DNA of 64,000 nt from Albibacterium sp963696875 (GTDB taxonomy: Bacteria > Bacteroidota > Bacteroidia > Sphingobacteriales > Sphingobacteriaceae): positions 62,001 to 126,000 of the forward strand of contig CAVOLQ010000007.1 in assembly GCA_963696875.1 (NCBI GenBank). The letters are read 5' to 3'. The notes beneath the pieces are model-generated. The model was not told where the DNA came from and did not search any database. It was given only the letters and a program-made list of their open reading frames with translations. The translations under genes were made by a program, and so were the position numbers. Positions 17,553 to 27,060 of the stretch are shown in pieces; the first letter of the stretch is position 1; each line of letters opens with the position of its first letter.

Positions 17553-19103
17553 TTAGTACTTTAAAGATATAGTTCCTCTCTCTCCCTGTATATCCCTGCC
17601 ATTTATTGTTAAATAGGTAGTACTTGTTTCTTCATCATACGAAAAGGAATTAATAAGTAAATTTTCGTTCGAGCTTATAACCGAAGCCGGTTTTGAAGTA
17701 TATACCTCAACAACTTGCTCTCCGTACATTTTTAAATCTATGTCAAGTGATGAGCCACGGTCAATTACATTGTACACATTATATGTTCCACTGTTATAGA
17801 CAGAACGGTCAATTCTTTGATCACCTATTTTATATTCCAAGATATAATTTTTCTTTGACAAAATTGGAAGATAAATATAGCCAAAACCTTCGCCTTCATA
17901 ATAAGCCGCAATTGGGCCGCCATCAATACTTGCCGATGAGACATGTTTCCCTTCTTTAAGCTCTACTGCTAGAACCATATTCCCAAGAAGCTGGTATTCA
18001 TAAGCATCATCAACCATTGAGCGATTATCAATAATCACTTTGCCAGCTTTCGGTTCTTCCACTTTAGTGTATTTTTTATACAACCATTGTGAATAGAGTT
18101 GTTCTGTATTTTTTGAAAGGTAATGGTCCCTATCGGCTTGTATCTTTCGGAGATAGCTTATCCACTGCCGATTTAGACTCGGCTGCACATGATCATCAAC
18201 AGCGAGCCAGTTTGCCCAATGCGATTCTACAACAACAGTCTGTATGCCTGAAGGGATGCTATCCGGCAATTTAGCATACTGATACCAACTGTTCCCATGA
18301 TTATGTCTATCTAAAAGTAAAACGCCATTGTCAAAGCCACCCTCTAGACGAGGGGGATGCTTCAAGCCACGAATCGAAGAAAATGGGGTGTTTGCATACT
18401 TTACACCGTTATCGCTTAATACCCTTCCAAGACTGTATTTTTCACCTGGATTGAAATAAAAACCGTAGGATATAAAACTTTCAGGAAAAGAATGCCCCTT
18501 TTCCGGACTGATACCATATTGTGCCATTAGTCTTTTCAGCAGCTCAACGTTATTCCTGATAATTTTTTCATCCCTGGGCTTTTGTTCTTCAGCATTGAAC
18601 CATTCTGCTCTGCTTTTTACTCCATCTTCCCAATACTCATGCAGCACCCCTGTAATACCAAATTCCATGTTGGCTGCGTTAGCCTTTACATAATCCATTA
18701 TTTGGGTTTGTCTTGGACCTATGTTGGCAGAGTTATCCCATTTATCGCCATAGGGGTTACTTGTAGGATATTCACCCAATATATTTAGCCTGTCCATTTC
18801 GCCAAGGATAAATAGAGACATAAACCTAACGCCGAGCTCTTTACCCACTTCGACTATCGGTTGATAATCCCTTACATCAAAATCTCTTCTGATACCAGCC
18901 CGCCAAGGGCCACCGATATTATCCAAAGAACTTCCGCTCATCCAGCCAACTTGGCCAATATTTACGGAAATGCCGCGAGGGAAAATTATTCCTGTTGTTT
19001 TGGGATTTTCTGATTGATTCGCATAACAGAAGGATAAAAATGAACTCAGTACTATCCCTACGAATATAGTTTTATAAAGTATATTGTGTTTCATGAATTT
19101 CAT
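17553..19103 (-). CDS. Secreted protein of unknown function, possible deacetylase-like barrel
   Basis: The 516-residue protein has an N-terminal signal peptide (ILYKTIFVGIVLSSFLSFCYA). I do not recognise the family with confidence. The middle (about 60-340) has the rhythm of a (beta/alpha) barrel with polar motifs GVLHEYWEDG, KGHSFPESFISYGFYF, DRHNHGNSW and VVVESHWANWLAVDD. The acidic and His-rich strand ends recall the polysaccharide deacetylase/GH superfamily; the C-terminal 150 residues look like beta-sandwich modules. The start overlaps the preceding amidohydrolase stop by ATGA, which implies translational coupling. A carbohydrate-active role is an inference from operon context. Confidence 0.5.
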   Translation of the reverse strand: MKFMKHNILYKTIFVGIVLSSFLSFCYANQSENPKTTGIIFPRGISVNIGQVGWMSGSSLDNIGGPWRAGIRRDFDVRDYQPIVEVGKELGVRFMSLFILGEMDRLNILGEYPTSNPYGDKWDNSANIGPRQTQIMDYVKANAANMEFGITGVLHEYWEDGVKSRAEWFNAEEQKPRDEKIIRNNVELLKRLMAQYGISPEKGHSFPESFISYGFYFNPGEKYSLGRVLSDNGVKYANTPFSSIRGLKHPPRLEGGFDNGVLLLDRHNHGNSWYQYAKLPDSIPSGIQTVVVESHWANWLAVDDHVQPSLNRQWISYLRKIQADRDHYLSKNTEQLYSQWLYKKYTKVEEPKAGKVIIDNRSMVDDAYEYQLLGNMVLAVELKEGKHVSSASIDGGPIAAYYEGEGFGYIYLPILSKKNYILEYKIGDQRIDRSVYNSGTYNVYNVIDRGSSLDIDLKMYGEQVVEVYTSKPASVISSNENLLINSFSYDEETSTTYLTINGRDIQGERGTISLKY

Positions 19104-20188
19104 TGATGGCCATTAAGCCATTTCTGGGCATTTTTGTAATAGATCTTATCGATCACTTCACGGGGTAGTTTTAAGCCCTTTAATTCCCCATGCCCTCGTA
19201 GGCTAATATCGTTATCTGTAGCATAAAAAATCCAGTCTCTTAGCCAAGATTCGTGTGTTCTTTCTTTTAGTTCTGCAGGGTCACTAGCCTCATTTACCGC
19301 ACGATCTGTTGCATAAACAAACCTGTCTTGGTATTTTATAAAAAAATCATGTGTTTTCTGCCAATCATTGAAGGTATGCAACTGTATAAAATTCATACGA
19401 GATAAATCGACCCACATGTTCGGGAATCGATCTAATCTTTTAGAAAGCTCATCTAAATCCCACTCTAAGCTTCCTAGGTGAGCACCTGTAAAGCGGAGGT
19501 TTGGGTATTTTGCTAACATATTGTCGCGGGCATTGATTTGATCCTCATAGCTGGGGTACTCGGGATGTAAATACATATGGTATTCAGGGTGAGAACCATA
19601 ATAGGATTTACTAAAGGTCATTTCTTCTAAAGGTAACCAGCAATCTTTGGGTTCTCCATTATGACCGATTACGGGTATGCCATTTTCCACTAAGAAATTG
19701 AATATTGGCTCTAACTTTGGGTTATCAACCATCACAAATTTACCATTCTCATCCCTCAGGTCCATGCCTATGTTTTTCCATATTTTAACGGCCTTTGCTC
19801 CGTTTTCGAACGACTTTTTTAGTTTTGTAAGAGTCTCTTCGATAAAACTCTCATTGTTCCAATTGCTTACCGAAAAGGTTGTAGCCACGTCCATTTGTTT
19901 AGGAAAGCCGTTGAGATGTAAGATCGCAATGCGTTCTTGATCATTCATCGGTAACCCAAATGGACGATCGTCAACGATGTCAAGAAAACGGAAATTATCT
20001 TCTTGGGCTTGTTCGATAAAAAAGGATTCTTCTGTATTGATATGAACGTGAATATCGTATTTATCAAGGGTAGAAAAATCGTCTATTGTATAATAGGTCG
20101 GTTCTACGGTTGTTTCGGTCGAATTTGATTTTTCAGTGGAATTACAACTTGAGAACAAAATCAATAACAAAAGAATCCTTTGTATCAT
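19100..20188 (-). CDS. Amidohydrolase-family (Amidohydro_2) lipoprotein, paralogue A
   Basis: The 362-residue protein has a lipoprotein signal (ILLLLILFSSCNS) and a metal-dependent TIM barrel. Metal-site motifs are YDIHVHIN (HxH), VIGHNGEP, GAHLGSLEW and YATDRA. The signature YHMYLHPEYPSYEDQINARDN is shared with the proteins at 44053-45195 and 56991-58139. The family (PF04909 type) covers decarboxylases and hydrolases of cyclic or aromatic acids; substrate is unknown. The gene lies seven bases after susD and overlaps the next gene by ATGA, so it belongs to the susC-susD operon. Location should be the outer or inner membrane facing the periplasm. Confidence 0.8.
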   Translation of the reverse strand: MIQRILLLLILFSSCNSTEKSNSTETTVEPTYYTIDDFSTLDKYDIHVHINTEESFFIEQAQEDNFRFLDIVDDRPFGLPMNDQERIAILHLNGFPKQMDVATTFSVSNWNNESFIEETLTKLKKSFENGAKAVKIWKNIGMDLRDENGKFVMVDNPKLEPIFNFLVENGIPVIGHNGEPKDCWLPLEEMTFSKSYYGSHPEYHMYLHPEYPSYEDQINARDNMLAKYPNLRFTGAHLGSLEWDLDELSKRLDRFPNMWVDLSRMNFIQLHTFNDWQKTHDFFIKYQDRFVYATDRAVNEASDPAELKERTHESWLRDWIFYATDNDISLRGHGELKGLKLPREVIDKIYYKNAQKWLNGHQ

Positions 20189-20195
20189 GTTTTTT

Positions 20196-21683
20196 TTATT
20201 GAGGGTTTTGAACTAGGTTCGGGTTTAAAGTTAATTCTGCATCGGGTATGAAATGGACGATGCTAGTTGATGTTGGTTGAATTAATTTGGCACCAGACCA
20301 TGCTAAATCTACTACATGGCTTCTATCAAGTGGTTTGTTGTTTCTAAACATATCAAAGGAACGGTGACCTTCCCATGCCAGTTCTAATCTTCTTTCATCT
20401 AAAACAACATCTAAAACTGTTGAATAGCCTTTTAAATTACCTGCCGAGAATAATTGATCTTCAGTCAATCCAGCACGTTTTCTGATGATGTTGACCATAT
20501 TGATGGCTTCACCTTCTTTGCCTGTTTTGGACAAAGCCTCTGCTTTATTTAGGTACATTTCGGCTAAACGAAGTACTACAGGTGAGGATAGCATAGCAAT
20601 TCCCTCTTGTCTTGTGTATTTAGTAATGAAATACTTCGAAACATTATTCCTTTTATTAAGAAGGTAGCCCACATCTTCTGTAGCGTCAGGGATTTTATTT
20701 CCCTTGTCATCTAAAACGTAGTCCGGCTCGATAAACTTATTACGTTGGTCGTTAGGGTGCTTGCTGACTAAATCCCTATATGGTTTAGAAGCGTAAATTT
20801 CTCCCCAGCCACCATCTCCATGGTACATTGAACCGATGGAACTTTTATTTCTATTTTCGCTTTGCAAATGCTTAATAGCAAAAATAGTTTCAGGATTGTT
20901 TTCGGGGGTAAACGTAAAGTAATCCCCAAGTTTCTCAGTGGCGAGCAATTCATATCGACCTGAATTAATTACTTTGTCTGCATATTCTATTGCCTTGTCG
21001 TTTTGTTCCATATAAAGATACATTCTTGACAATAGGGCCCATGCGGTTTCTTTTGATGCAAAATTGGCTGATTTATTCTCAGTCATTAGTTCAGCCGCTT
21101 TCAAAAGGTCACTGACGATGAAGTTATAGGTTTCTTTTACAGTACTTCTGGCTGGTAAGGCGCTAACGTCGGCATTGTCTCTAATCATAACGCCTAGGTT
21201 TGTTTCGGGGCTCTGTGAATAGGGTCTTCCGAATACGCGAACTAAGTCAAAGTGGATAAGAGCACGTAAAAACAAATTCTCGCCTTTTAACTGCTTTAAG
21301 TTAGCTGGCGCATCATCTGCTATCCCCCCAATAATTACGTTTGTGCCGTAAATTGCATAGTATGCTGTACGCCAAAAGTTTAATGCAGTGGCAGAATTCA
21401 CAACATGTGCGTAATTGTAAGTATACAAGAGGTTGTCAGTAGTCGAGCCACTCAGAATGATGTTGTCACCAGAGTATTCTTGTAGAATATGTCTCATTCT
21501 TACATAGTTAGCATCTTTTAGCCAGCTATAATTACCAATGGTTGCATTTACAGTTAATTCTGGTGTACTCGTGACTAACTCGTTGGATAGTTGGTCGGTC
21601 GGCAAAAAGTTTAATTCATTCTTACACCCCATAATGGATATGCATAAGAACAATAGTAAGAAAATATTTTTAGTAGTTTTCAT
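20196..21683 (-). CDS. SusD/RagB-family glycan-binding lipoprotein, copy 1
   Basis: SusD proteins form the lid of SusC transporters and bind glycans at the cell surface. I take the ATG at 21683 as start because it gives a clean lipoprotein signal (MKTTKNIFLLLFLCISIMGC); a frame extension upstream has no signal. The body has the alpha-helical repeat features FLRALIHFDLVRVFG, ETAWALLSRMYLYM, LRLAEMYLNKAEAL and RRLELAWEGHRSFDMFR, followed by the usual ending NLVQNPQ. Length 495 is normal. It lies 16 bases after its susC partner. Confidence 0.93.
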   Translation of the reverse strand: MKTTKNIFLLLFLCISIMGCKNELNFLPTDQLSNELVTSTPELTVNATIGNYSWLKDANYVRMRHILQEYSGDNIILSGSTTDNLLYTYNYAHVVNSATALNFWRTAYYAIYGTNVIIGGIADDAPANLKQLKGENLFLRALIHFDLVRVFGRPYSQSPETNLGVMIRDNADVSALPARSTVKETYNFIVSDLLKAAELMTENKSANFASKETAWALLSRMYLYMEQNDKAIEYADKVINSGRYELLATEKLGDYFTFTPENNPETIFAIKHLQSENRNKSSIGSMYHGDGGWGEIYASKPYRDLVSKHPNDQRNKFIEPDYVLDDKGNKIPDATEDVGYLLNKRNNVSKYFITKYTRQEGIAMLSSPVVLRLAEMYLNKAEALSKTGKEGEAINMVNIIRKRAGLTEDQLFSAGNLKGYSTVLDVVLDERRLELAWEGHRSFDMFRNNKPLDRSHVVDLAWSGAKLIQPTSTSIVHFIPDAELTLNPNLVQNPQ

Positions 21684-21699
21684 GTTATTTCTTTTTAAA

Positions 21700-24600
21700 T
21701 TAAAGACTGAAGTTAATTCCAAATGTTACTTTCCGTGTTGGAGAATACCTTGAGCGGCTGGCATCGGTGCTAGTCGTTGGTCTTTCCATATCTGAATCTG
21801 GATCTGCACCACTAAATTTGGTAAAAACATAAGCGTTATCAATACTACTGTACATGTTTAAATTGGAAATGCCGTAAACCTTGTTAGGGAAGGTATAACC
21901 TAATCTAATATTTTGAATACGGAAAAAACTTGCATCCTCTAAGAATCTCGAAGAAATACTGTTTGAGTTCTTATTTCCTCCAGCAATAATTTGTGGATGG
22001 GTTGCAATATCACCTGGTTTTTCCCAACGGGTGTATTTATCTTGCAATATCATTTGGTTTTGGCTGAAATAAGTACCATCAGCATCTTGGCTTTGTCTTG
22101 AAGCAAGGAATACCGATTGGCCGAATGACATATTCGTCAAAATACTCAAAGAGAAGTTTTTGTATGAGAAATCGTTACGGAATCCACCTACGAAATCCGG
22201 ATAGGCTGATCCTACTAATAAATTACTGGCTAAGTTGTATTGGTCAGTTGTTGTAATTTTTGCTGGATCTTTTTTGTCAGCTCCATGTAGAAGTTTTCCT
22301 TCCTCATCTTCCCATCTTGTCCAAAGCGGGCCTCCTGTTGCTGGATCAACACCTGCCCATTCTTTCATGTAGAAATATCGAAGCGGCAGTCCTTCTCTGA
22401 TGATCATATTGGCAGGGTCGGAAGTGAAAATATCGTTTCCATTGTCGAGGCTCAATACTTTGTTTTTGTTGATGTTAAAGTTGAAGTTTGACGCCCAATT
22501 GAAGGAAGTGTTGTCGATAACTTTAACGCTAAGGTTAAGGTCTAGGCCTCTGTTATTGATAGAGCCAACGTTTCTCTGCTGATTTGCAAATCCACTAGCT
22601 GCCGAAAGAGGAACGCTTTGTAGTAGATCTTTTGTTGTTTTGTTATAAAAGTCTACTTCAAGTTTTGCGCGTTTAAAAGCTGCAAACTCTATACCGATAT
22701 TCGTAGTATAAGCCATTTCCCATGACAGATTTTGATTCGGTAAACGTGCAGGACGTGCTCCGGAATTTCCATCATAGGTTCCTGCACTTATGAAGCTATA
22801 GGTACCCAGTGCGAGGTAGTTTGTAATGTTGGCGTTACCAGTTGTTCCGTAACTCGCTTTTAATTTCAAAAGATCTAACCATTGAACGTCGCTTAAAAAG
22901 TTTTCACGATTTAATATCCAAGAAGCTCCTGCTGAATAAAAGGTACCCCATTGGTTGTTCGATCCAAAACGAGAGGAAGCATCACGACGTAGAGAACCTA
23001 CCAAGAAGTACTTGTCCTGATAATTATAATCTAATTGTCCGAAATAAGATAAAAAGCCGGTTTCGGATTTGTTTCCACCAACAGATTTGGGCTGACCTGC
23101 TGAGTTAAGTGCGCTTAAGCCAATAACCATGTCGGTACCGACGGCAGCAGTGTTTTGCCATTCACTGTAGCTGTATTCTTGGCCCAATATTCCCGAGAAA
23201 TTATGGCTTCCATAGCTTTGGTGCATTCTTAATAGATTCGAAGTAAGGTAGGAATTCGAATGCTCATAAGTTTGACTTAATCTACCACGTTCAGCTACTG
23301 CAGTATTATGGTATTTATCAAACAGCTGTGTCCAGTCTGCAAATGAAAAGCCGATACTATTGGAGGTTGAAAAAGTCATCCAATCGGTAATTTTTGCTTC
23401 CAATCTGAAATCACCGCCTGCATTCGTGCGCTTTGTTACATCTGAATAATGATCCCGATCGTAGATATAGTTTGTCTTATTATTTCCATGCCATGAAGCA
23501 CCTGGTCTTGTTGGGTTGTAAGGAGTGATTCCATCATCCTCGTATGGATTATCCCAAGGCACATTTAAATAATATTGGTTGAGAACTCCATCACTGCGGG
23601 GTTCGTTTGGTCTCTTGTTAGAACCAGCACTTAATCTAGCATCTAAGGTGAATACATTAGAAAGCTTGTGCCTTATATTTGCTCTTAAGTTTACGTTCTG
23701 ATACTCCGTCGAAATAACGGTTCCTTTTTCATCGAAATAATTACCACTAAGGTAAAATGTGGTCTTTTCGTTGCCCCCAGATACAGAAAGGTGGTGGTTA
23801 TTAACAGTTCCAGTACGAGTTAATAGCGACTGCCAATCGGTATCCGTATTTAAAAGAGAAGCAGGTAAAACGGATTCTAGGTAGGTATCAAAGGATCGAT
23901 TTACGTAAGCCGGATTTCCTGCAGCTACGTTATTGTTAAAAAAGTTCTGATAACCTTGTTTTGCAAATTCATAAAACTGTGCTGAGTTCATTACCTTGAA
24001 ATTGCCGTTTTGGTGATGTGATGTCCCAAAAGAGCCGTTATAGGATACTCTTGTATCGCCACTTTGTCCGCTTTTTGTAGTGATTACAATGACACCATTG
24101 GAGGCACGCGATCCGTATAAACCCGTAGCTGCAGCGTCTTTCAATACAGTAACTGATAAAATATCATTAGGATCCGCAGATCCACCAATAATTCCATCAA
24201 CAACATATAGTGGTGCATAACCCGCACCTATTGATCCCACCCCGCGAATGACCATGGTTGCGGCTTCTCCGGGTCTTCCATTGCTGTTCGATACAACTAA
24301 TCCAGCAACTTTTCCTTGTAGCATGGAACCCAGATCGTTGGACTGAATTCCTTTCAATTCCTTGTCGCTGACCACCACTACGGATGATGATAATTCAGAT
24401 TGTTTTTTTGATGTATAACCAACCACAACCACATCTTCCAAGGTGGCAGCATCGTCTGCTAAATACACATTAATTACACTTCTGCCATTAATGGCTTCTT
24501 CTTTGGTTTCGTAGCCAAGTGCACTAAATACCAGTACTCCATTTTGAGGTACAGTAATGTTGAAATTTCCGTTTGTATTGGTAGCTGCACCAATGGTTCC

Positions 24601-24741
24601 GTTTTTTAAAGTAACGGAAACTCCTGGGATCGTGCCGTCTGATCCAGTCACTGTTCCGCTAACTCTAATCTCTTGGGCATATAACTGATTTCCCGTTAGT
24701 AATAGAATCAGTAAAATGCATCTTTGTAATGTTTTTTTCAT
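21700..24741 (-). CDS. SusC/RagA TonB-dependent outer-membrane transporter, copy 1
   Basis: The 1013-residue protein has a signal peptide ending LYAQ, a CarboxypepD_reg-like beta-sandwich domain (GTVTGSDGTIPGVSVTLK), a TonB-box region (EDVVVVGYTSKKQ), the plug (LQGKVAGLVVSNSNG, YVVDGIIGG, VLKDAAATGLYGSRASNG) and a 22-strand-type barrel ending KVTFGINFSL. It imports oligosaccharides with its SusD partner downstream. Two palindromic operator-like sites lie 240-290 bases before its start. No N-terminal STN domain is seen, so it is unlikely to signal to an anti-sigma factor. Confidence 0.95.
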   Translation of the reverse strand: MKKTLQRCILLILLLTGNQLYAQEIRVSGTVTGSDGTIPGVSVTLKNGTIGAATNTNGNFNITVPQNGVLVFSALGYETKEEAINGRSVINVYLADDAATLEDVVVVGYTSKKQSELSSSVVVVSDKELKGIQSNDLGSMLQGKVAGLVVSNSNGRPGEAATMVIRGVGSIGAGYAPLYVVDGIIGGSADPNDILSVTVLKDAAATGLYGSRASNGVIVITTKSGQSGDTRVSYNGSFGTSHHQNGNFKVMNSAQFYEFAKQGYQNFFNNNVAAGNPAYVNRSFDTYLESVLPASLLNTDTDWQSLLTRTGTVNNHHLSVSGGNEKTTFYLSGNYFDEKGTVISTEYQNVNLRANIRHKLSNVFTLDARLSAGSNKRPNEPRSDGVLNQYYLNVPWDNPYEDDGITPYNPTRPGASWHGNNKTNYIYDRDHYSDVTKRTNAGGDFRLEAKITDWMTFSTSNSIGFSFADWTQLFDKYHNTAVAERGRLSQTYEHSNSYLTSNLLRMHQSYGSHNFSGILGQEYSYSEWQNTAAVGTDMVIGLSALNSAGQPKSVGGNKSETGFLSYFGQLDYNYQDKYFLVGSLRRDASSRFGSNNQWGTFYSAGASWILNRENFLSDVQWLDLLKLKASYGTTGNANITNYLALGTYSFISAGTYDGNSGARPARLPNQNLSWEMAYTTNIGIEFAAFKRAKLEVDFYNKTTKDLLQSVPLSAASGFANQQRNVGSINNRGLDLNLSVKVIDNTSFNWASNFNFNINKNKVLSLDNGNDIFTSDPANMIIREGLPLRYFYMKEWAGVDPATGGPLWTRWEDEEGKLLHGADKKDPAKITTTDQYNLASNLLVGSAYPDFVGGFRNDFSYKNFSLSILTNMSFGQSVFLASRQSQDADGTYFSQNQMILQDKYTRWEKPGDIATHPQIIAGGNKNSNSISSRFLEDASFFRIQNIRLGYTFPNKVYGISNLNMYSSIDNAYVFTKFSGADPDSDMERPTTSTDASRSRYSPTRKVTFGINFSL

Positions 24742-24982
24742 ATTAAAAAATTTAATTAAGCAATAAGTTGAAATAAGATTTCTCGAATATCCTCGATTTG
24801 TTGGGACATTCAGGGGCTAGGTTTTACTTTCATGATTTAATTTGTTTAATCCTCTTAATAATAAAGTTGAACATTTGAATTCAGCTGGTTTATGATTGAA
24901 TTCAGCAGCAGAAAATCAAATGTCATGGGATTGTATAAAACAATACTACATTTAAAAAAAATGTGATGCAAGTGAATTTAAA

Positions 24983-24998
24983 CAACAATCGATTGCGT
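24983..24998. promoter_or_regulatory. LacI-type operator candidate 1 (susC copy 1)
   Basis: caacaatcgattgcgt is a near-palindrome centred on a CG step; its right half GATTGCGT matches the other three sites. Its centre is 32 bp from that of site 2, about three helical turns. It lies about 250 bases upstream of the minus-strand susC start. Confidence 0.65.
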
Positions 24999-25014
24999 AA
25001 TTTTTATTTTCGCG

Positions 25015-25030
25015 ACGCAATCGATTGCAT
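25015..25030. promoter_or_regulatory. LacI-type operator candidate 2 (susC copy 1)
   Basis: acgcaatcgattgcat is a strong palindrome with a central CG, the form typical of LacI/GalR-family operators. It pairs with site 1 in the gap between the DUF4832-like remnant and susC. Confidence 0.72.
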
Positions 25031-25160
25031 AGATCATCGTTGTTTTTACTTTCCGAGAGTGTCTTGTTTTTGATACAAAGAAGGTGCGCGCTGATTTGAA
25101 AGAAAATTGTACAGTGCTGATAAGGAGTCTGCTTTGCGCGATCTAAAACCTAAACTTTTT

Positions 25161-25455
25161 TTATTTTACTGTCGTAGAACCAATTAAATTTGCGCCAAGG
25201 TCGGCATTCCAAATTTCTCCCTTATTCGCAAATCGTATGCTGCGCTTATTGGGGCTTTGTTCTTTTGGATCATTGATCTTCAGGTAAATATCATAGTCAC
25301 CAGCTGGCATTTCACCAAATGCGCTCATATCAACTGAAAAGTTCAAATCACGCCATGAAGCTGTGTTGTCGGGCCTACCGTTGCCATTCTCACCAGGTGA
25401 CAATAAGACCAAAGCCAACGTTTTGGATCTTACCTTCGAATCTCACGATTCCCGT
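25161..25455 (-). pseudogene. Remnant of a DUF4832-type beta-domain after the GH114-like gene
   Basis: Directly after the TAA of the GH114-like gene the same frame continues as TGIVRFEGKIQNVGFG, then hits a stop. An overlapping frame then carries ALVLLSPGENGNG, DLNFSVDMSAFGEMP, GDYDIYLKINDP and SIRFANKGEIWNADLG. Together these read like the C-terminal beta-sandwich of DUF4832-type proteins, split by a frame disruption near 25400. The piece may be the lost C-terminus of the neighbouring hydrolase or the tail of a separate, mostly deleted gene. It has no start of its own. Confidence 0.55.
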
Positions 25456-26949
25456 TTATGGTTCTAAATACCATTTAGGATTTGCATTATTGTAGGCTTG
25501 TAACGCAGTCCAGTTAGCACTAGACGAAGTCGCTCTGCTTACGTTATCTAAATACACTCCGTCAAATCCCATGTCGACAATCCTGTCGATGGAGGATCTG
25601 CCATCCGCAAAAGGGGAGTGATCATATCCCGGATTTTTATATGAGCTGCCGCCCCTTACAATGATGTCCCTCCACTCAGGATGCCACCAAATAGGGGTGG
25701 CTTCATCAGCGTATTGCCCGGAGTAAGCCGACCATAACATCCAATTCGGGATACCAAAATCCCAAAATCTTTCGCTGGCAGGTATAAATTGTCCGTTTTC
25801 AACAACGCCATGGAGGAAAGATCTTGGACTAGGATTTACCATGATTGGGTCTGCAAACCAACGGTACAATTCTGTCGTGCCGATACTTAAATAGGCGATA
25901 ACCTGACGCCTACCGCCTTGTGGTTTCCTTTTAAGGGCATCAACTTCTTCCTTGGTAAGTGGACCGGAATGATGTGCATCAATATAAAAAGCATCCCATT
26001 GTGAAGCTGCAAGTTCCTCTATATAGGCCTTCCTGCCTTCATTTTGATTATAACCTTTCGCCACCCAGAAAAAGTCCCATTCAGTTCCGTGATCCGCAAT
26101 TGCTTTAGCAACCACCTCCTCAGGACCGGTAGGTTTAAAGCGTCCGCCTGGGAAAGGTACCAAATAACCAGCATTTGTTGCTATATTTAGTCTATTGCCC
26201 GGATTAGATTCCCAAGCCGGCCAATTCGAGTATTTGCCGGTACTGATCATGTACAGATGGTTTTTCGCATCCATCATACAATTAACATTGTTGCGGTTCA
26301 ATGTGTGCGCTATACCGGCAGGTATCGGATCATGGATTATGTTGTAACTGTTGGAAGAAGGAGAATATATTGGCATATAACCGGGATTCCCTATCCCCGG
26401 TGATTGATACACTTCTGCACTTAACCGCGGATGCCAGAGAATATCATTATCAGCAGCAATTTTCTGGTTATCAGTGACACTTTGTATAGAGCTTCCATTA
26501 GTATTCGCAGTACCCTTTATACCAACCTTAGTTAGGTTTGCCAACCTGGCTACAGTATTAGGGCTAAAATTTTCAATTCCCCAGCCATCAAGCAAGTTAA
26601 GGAGATTACCATCATATGGATTGTCTACATTTCCATCTACATGGGCATATTGCAAAGTGTCTTGTGGAACAACCTGAAAGTTGGGGTTTCGGCTCTTCCC
26701 CTTGATCGCAATTTCCATAATTAATGCCTGCATTTTGCGAGCACGGCCAACATCGCTAACATCATCAGGATCGCCATAATACTCTTCAACTAACGCATTT
26801 AGTTGTGCTATTGTAAAACCTCCCTTGGGGATCCAAGGCGGATTTTGTTTGGAGCCAAATTCTTTAGGTATCCAATATGCTAGAGTCGGAGCCGCTGCAA
26901 GGGTGGCGGCTGCAAGCAGGCCGGTTTTTAAAAATTCTTTTCTCTTCAT
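25456..26949 (-). CDS. GH114-like (TM1410-type) secreted glycoside hydrolase
   Basis: The 497-residue protein has a Tat-like export signal (KRKEFLKTGLLAAATLAA). An N-terminal region of about 280 residues has no recognised domain. The C-terminal half is a TIM barrel of the GH114/TM1410 type: AFYIDAHHSGPLTKEEVDAL, QVIAYLSIGTTELYRWFADP, IWWHPEWRDIIV and DMGFDGVYLDNV. Characterised GH114 enzymes are endo-alpha-1,4-polygalactosaminidases. The FYID and YLDN acidic residues are candidate catalytic groups. It lies between nagB and susC on one strand. A DUF4832-like fragment follows its stop codon, so the protein may be shortened. Substrate is inferred from family only. Confidence 0.68.
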   Translation of the reverse strand: MKRKEFLKTGLLAAATLAAAPTLAYWIPKEFGSKQNPPWIPKGGFTIAQLNALVEEYYGDPDDVSDVGRARKMQALIMEIAIKGKSRNPNFQVVPQDTLQYAHVDGNVDNPYDGNLLNLLDGWGIENFSPNTVARLANLTKVGIKGTANTNGSSIQSVTDNQKIAADNDILWHPRLSAEVYQSPGIGNPGYMPIYSPSSNSYNIIHDPIPAGIAHTLNRNNVNCMMDAKNHLYMISTGKYSNWPAWESNPGNRLNIATNAGYLVPFPGGRFKPTGPEEVVAKAIADHGTEWDFFWVAKGYNQNEGRKAYIEELAASQWDAFYIDAHHSGPLTKEEVDALKRKPQGGRRQVIAYLSIGTTELYRWFADPIMVNPSPRSFLHGVVENGQFIPASERFWDFGIPNWMLWSAYSGQYADEATPIWWHPEWRDIIVRGGSSYKNPGYDHSPFADGRSSIDRIVDMGFDGVYLDNVSRATSSSANWTALQAYNNANPKWYLEP

Positions 26950-27060
26950 ATTTGTTTAAATATGATTATCCCGGTCCCAACGACTGGGATAAATCAACAT
27001 TTAACTTTTTGATAAACTTTGTAGCATGCTTTTATTTATTATAGCATGTTAAGTTTATTA

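Noticed and set aside
24742..24960. A consensus promoter for susC copy 1
   Set aside because: TTTG and TAnnTTTG-like words occur on the minus strand, but none has the correct spacing.
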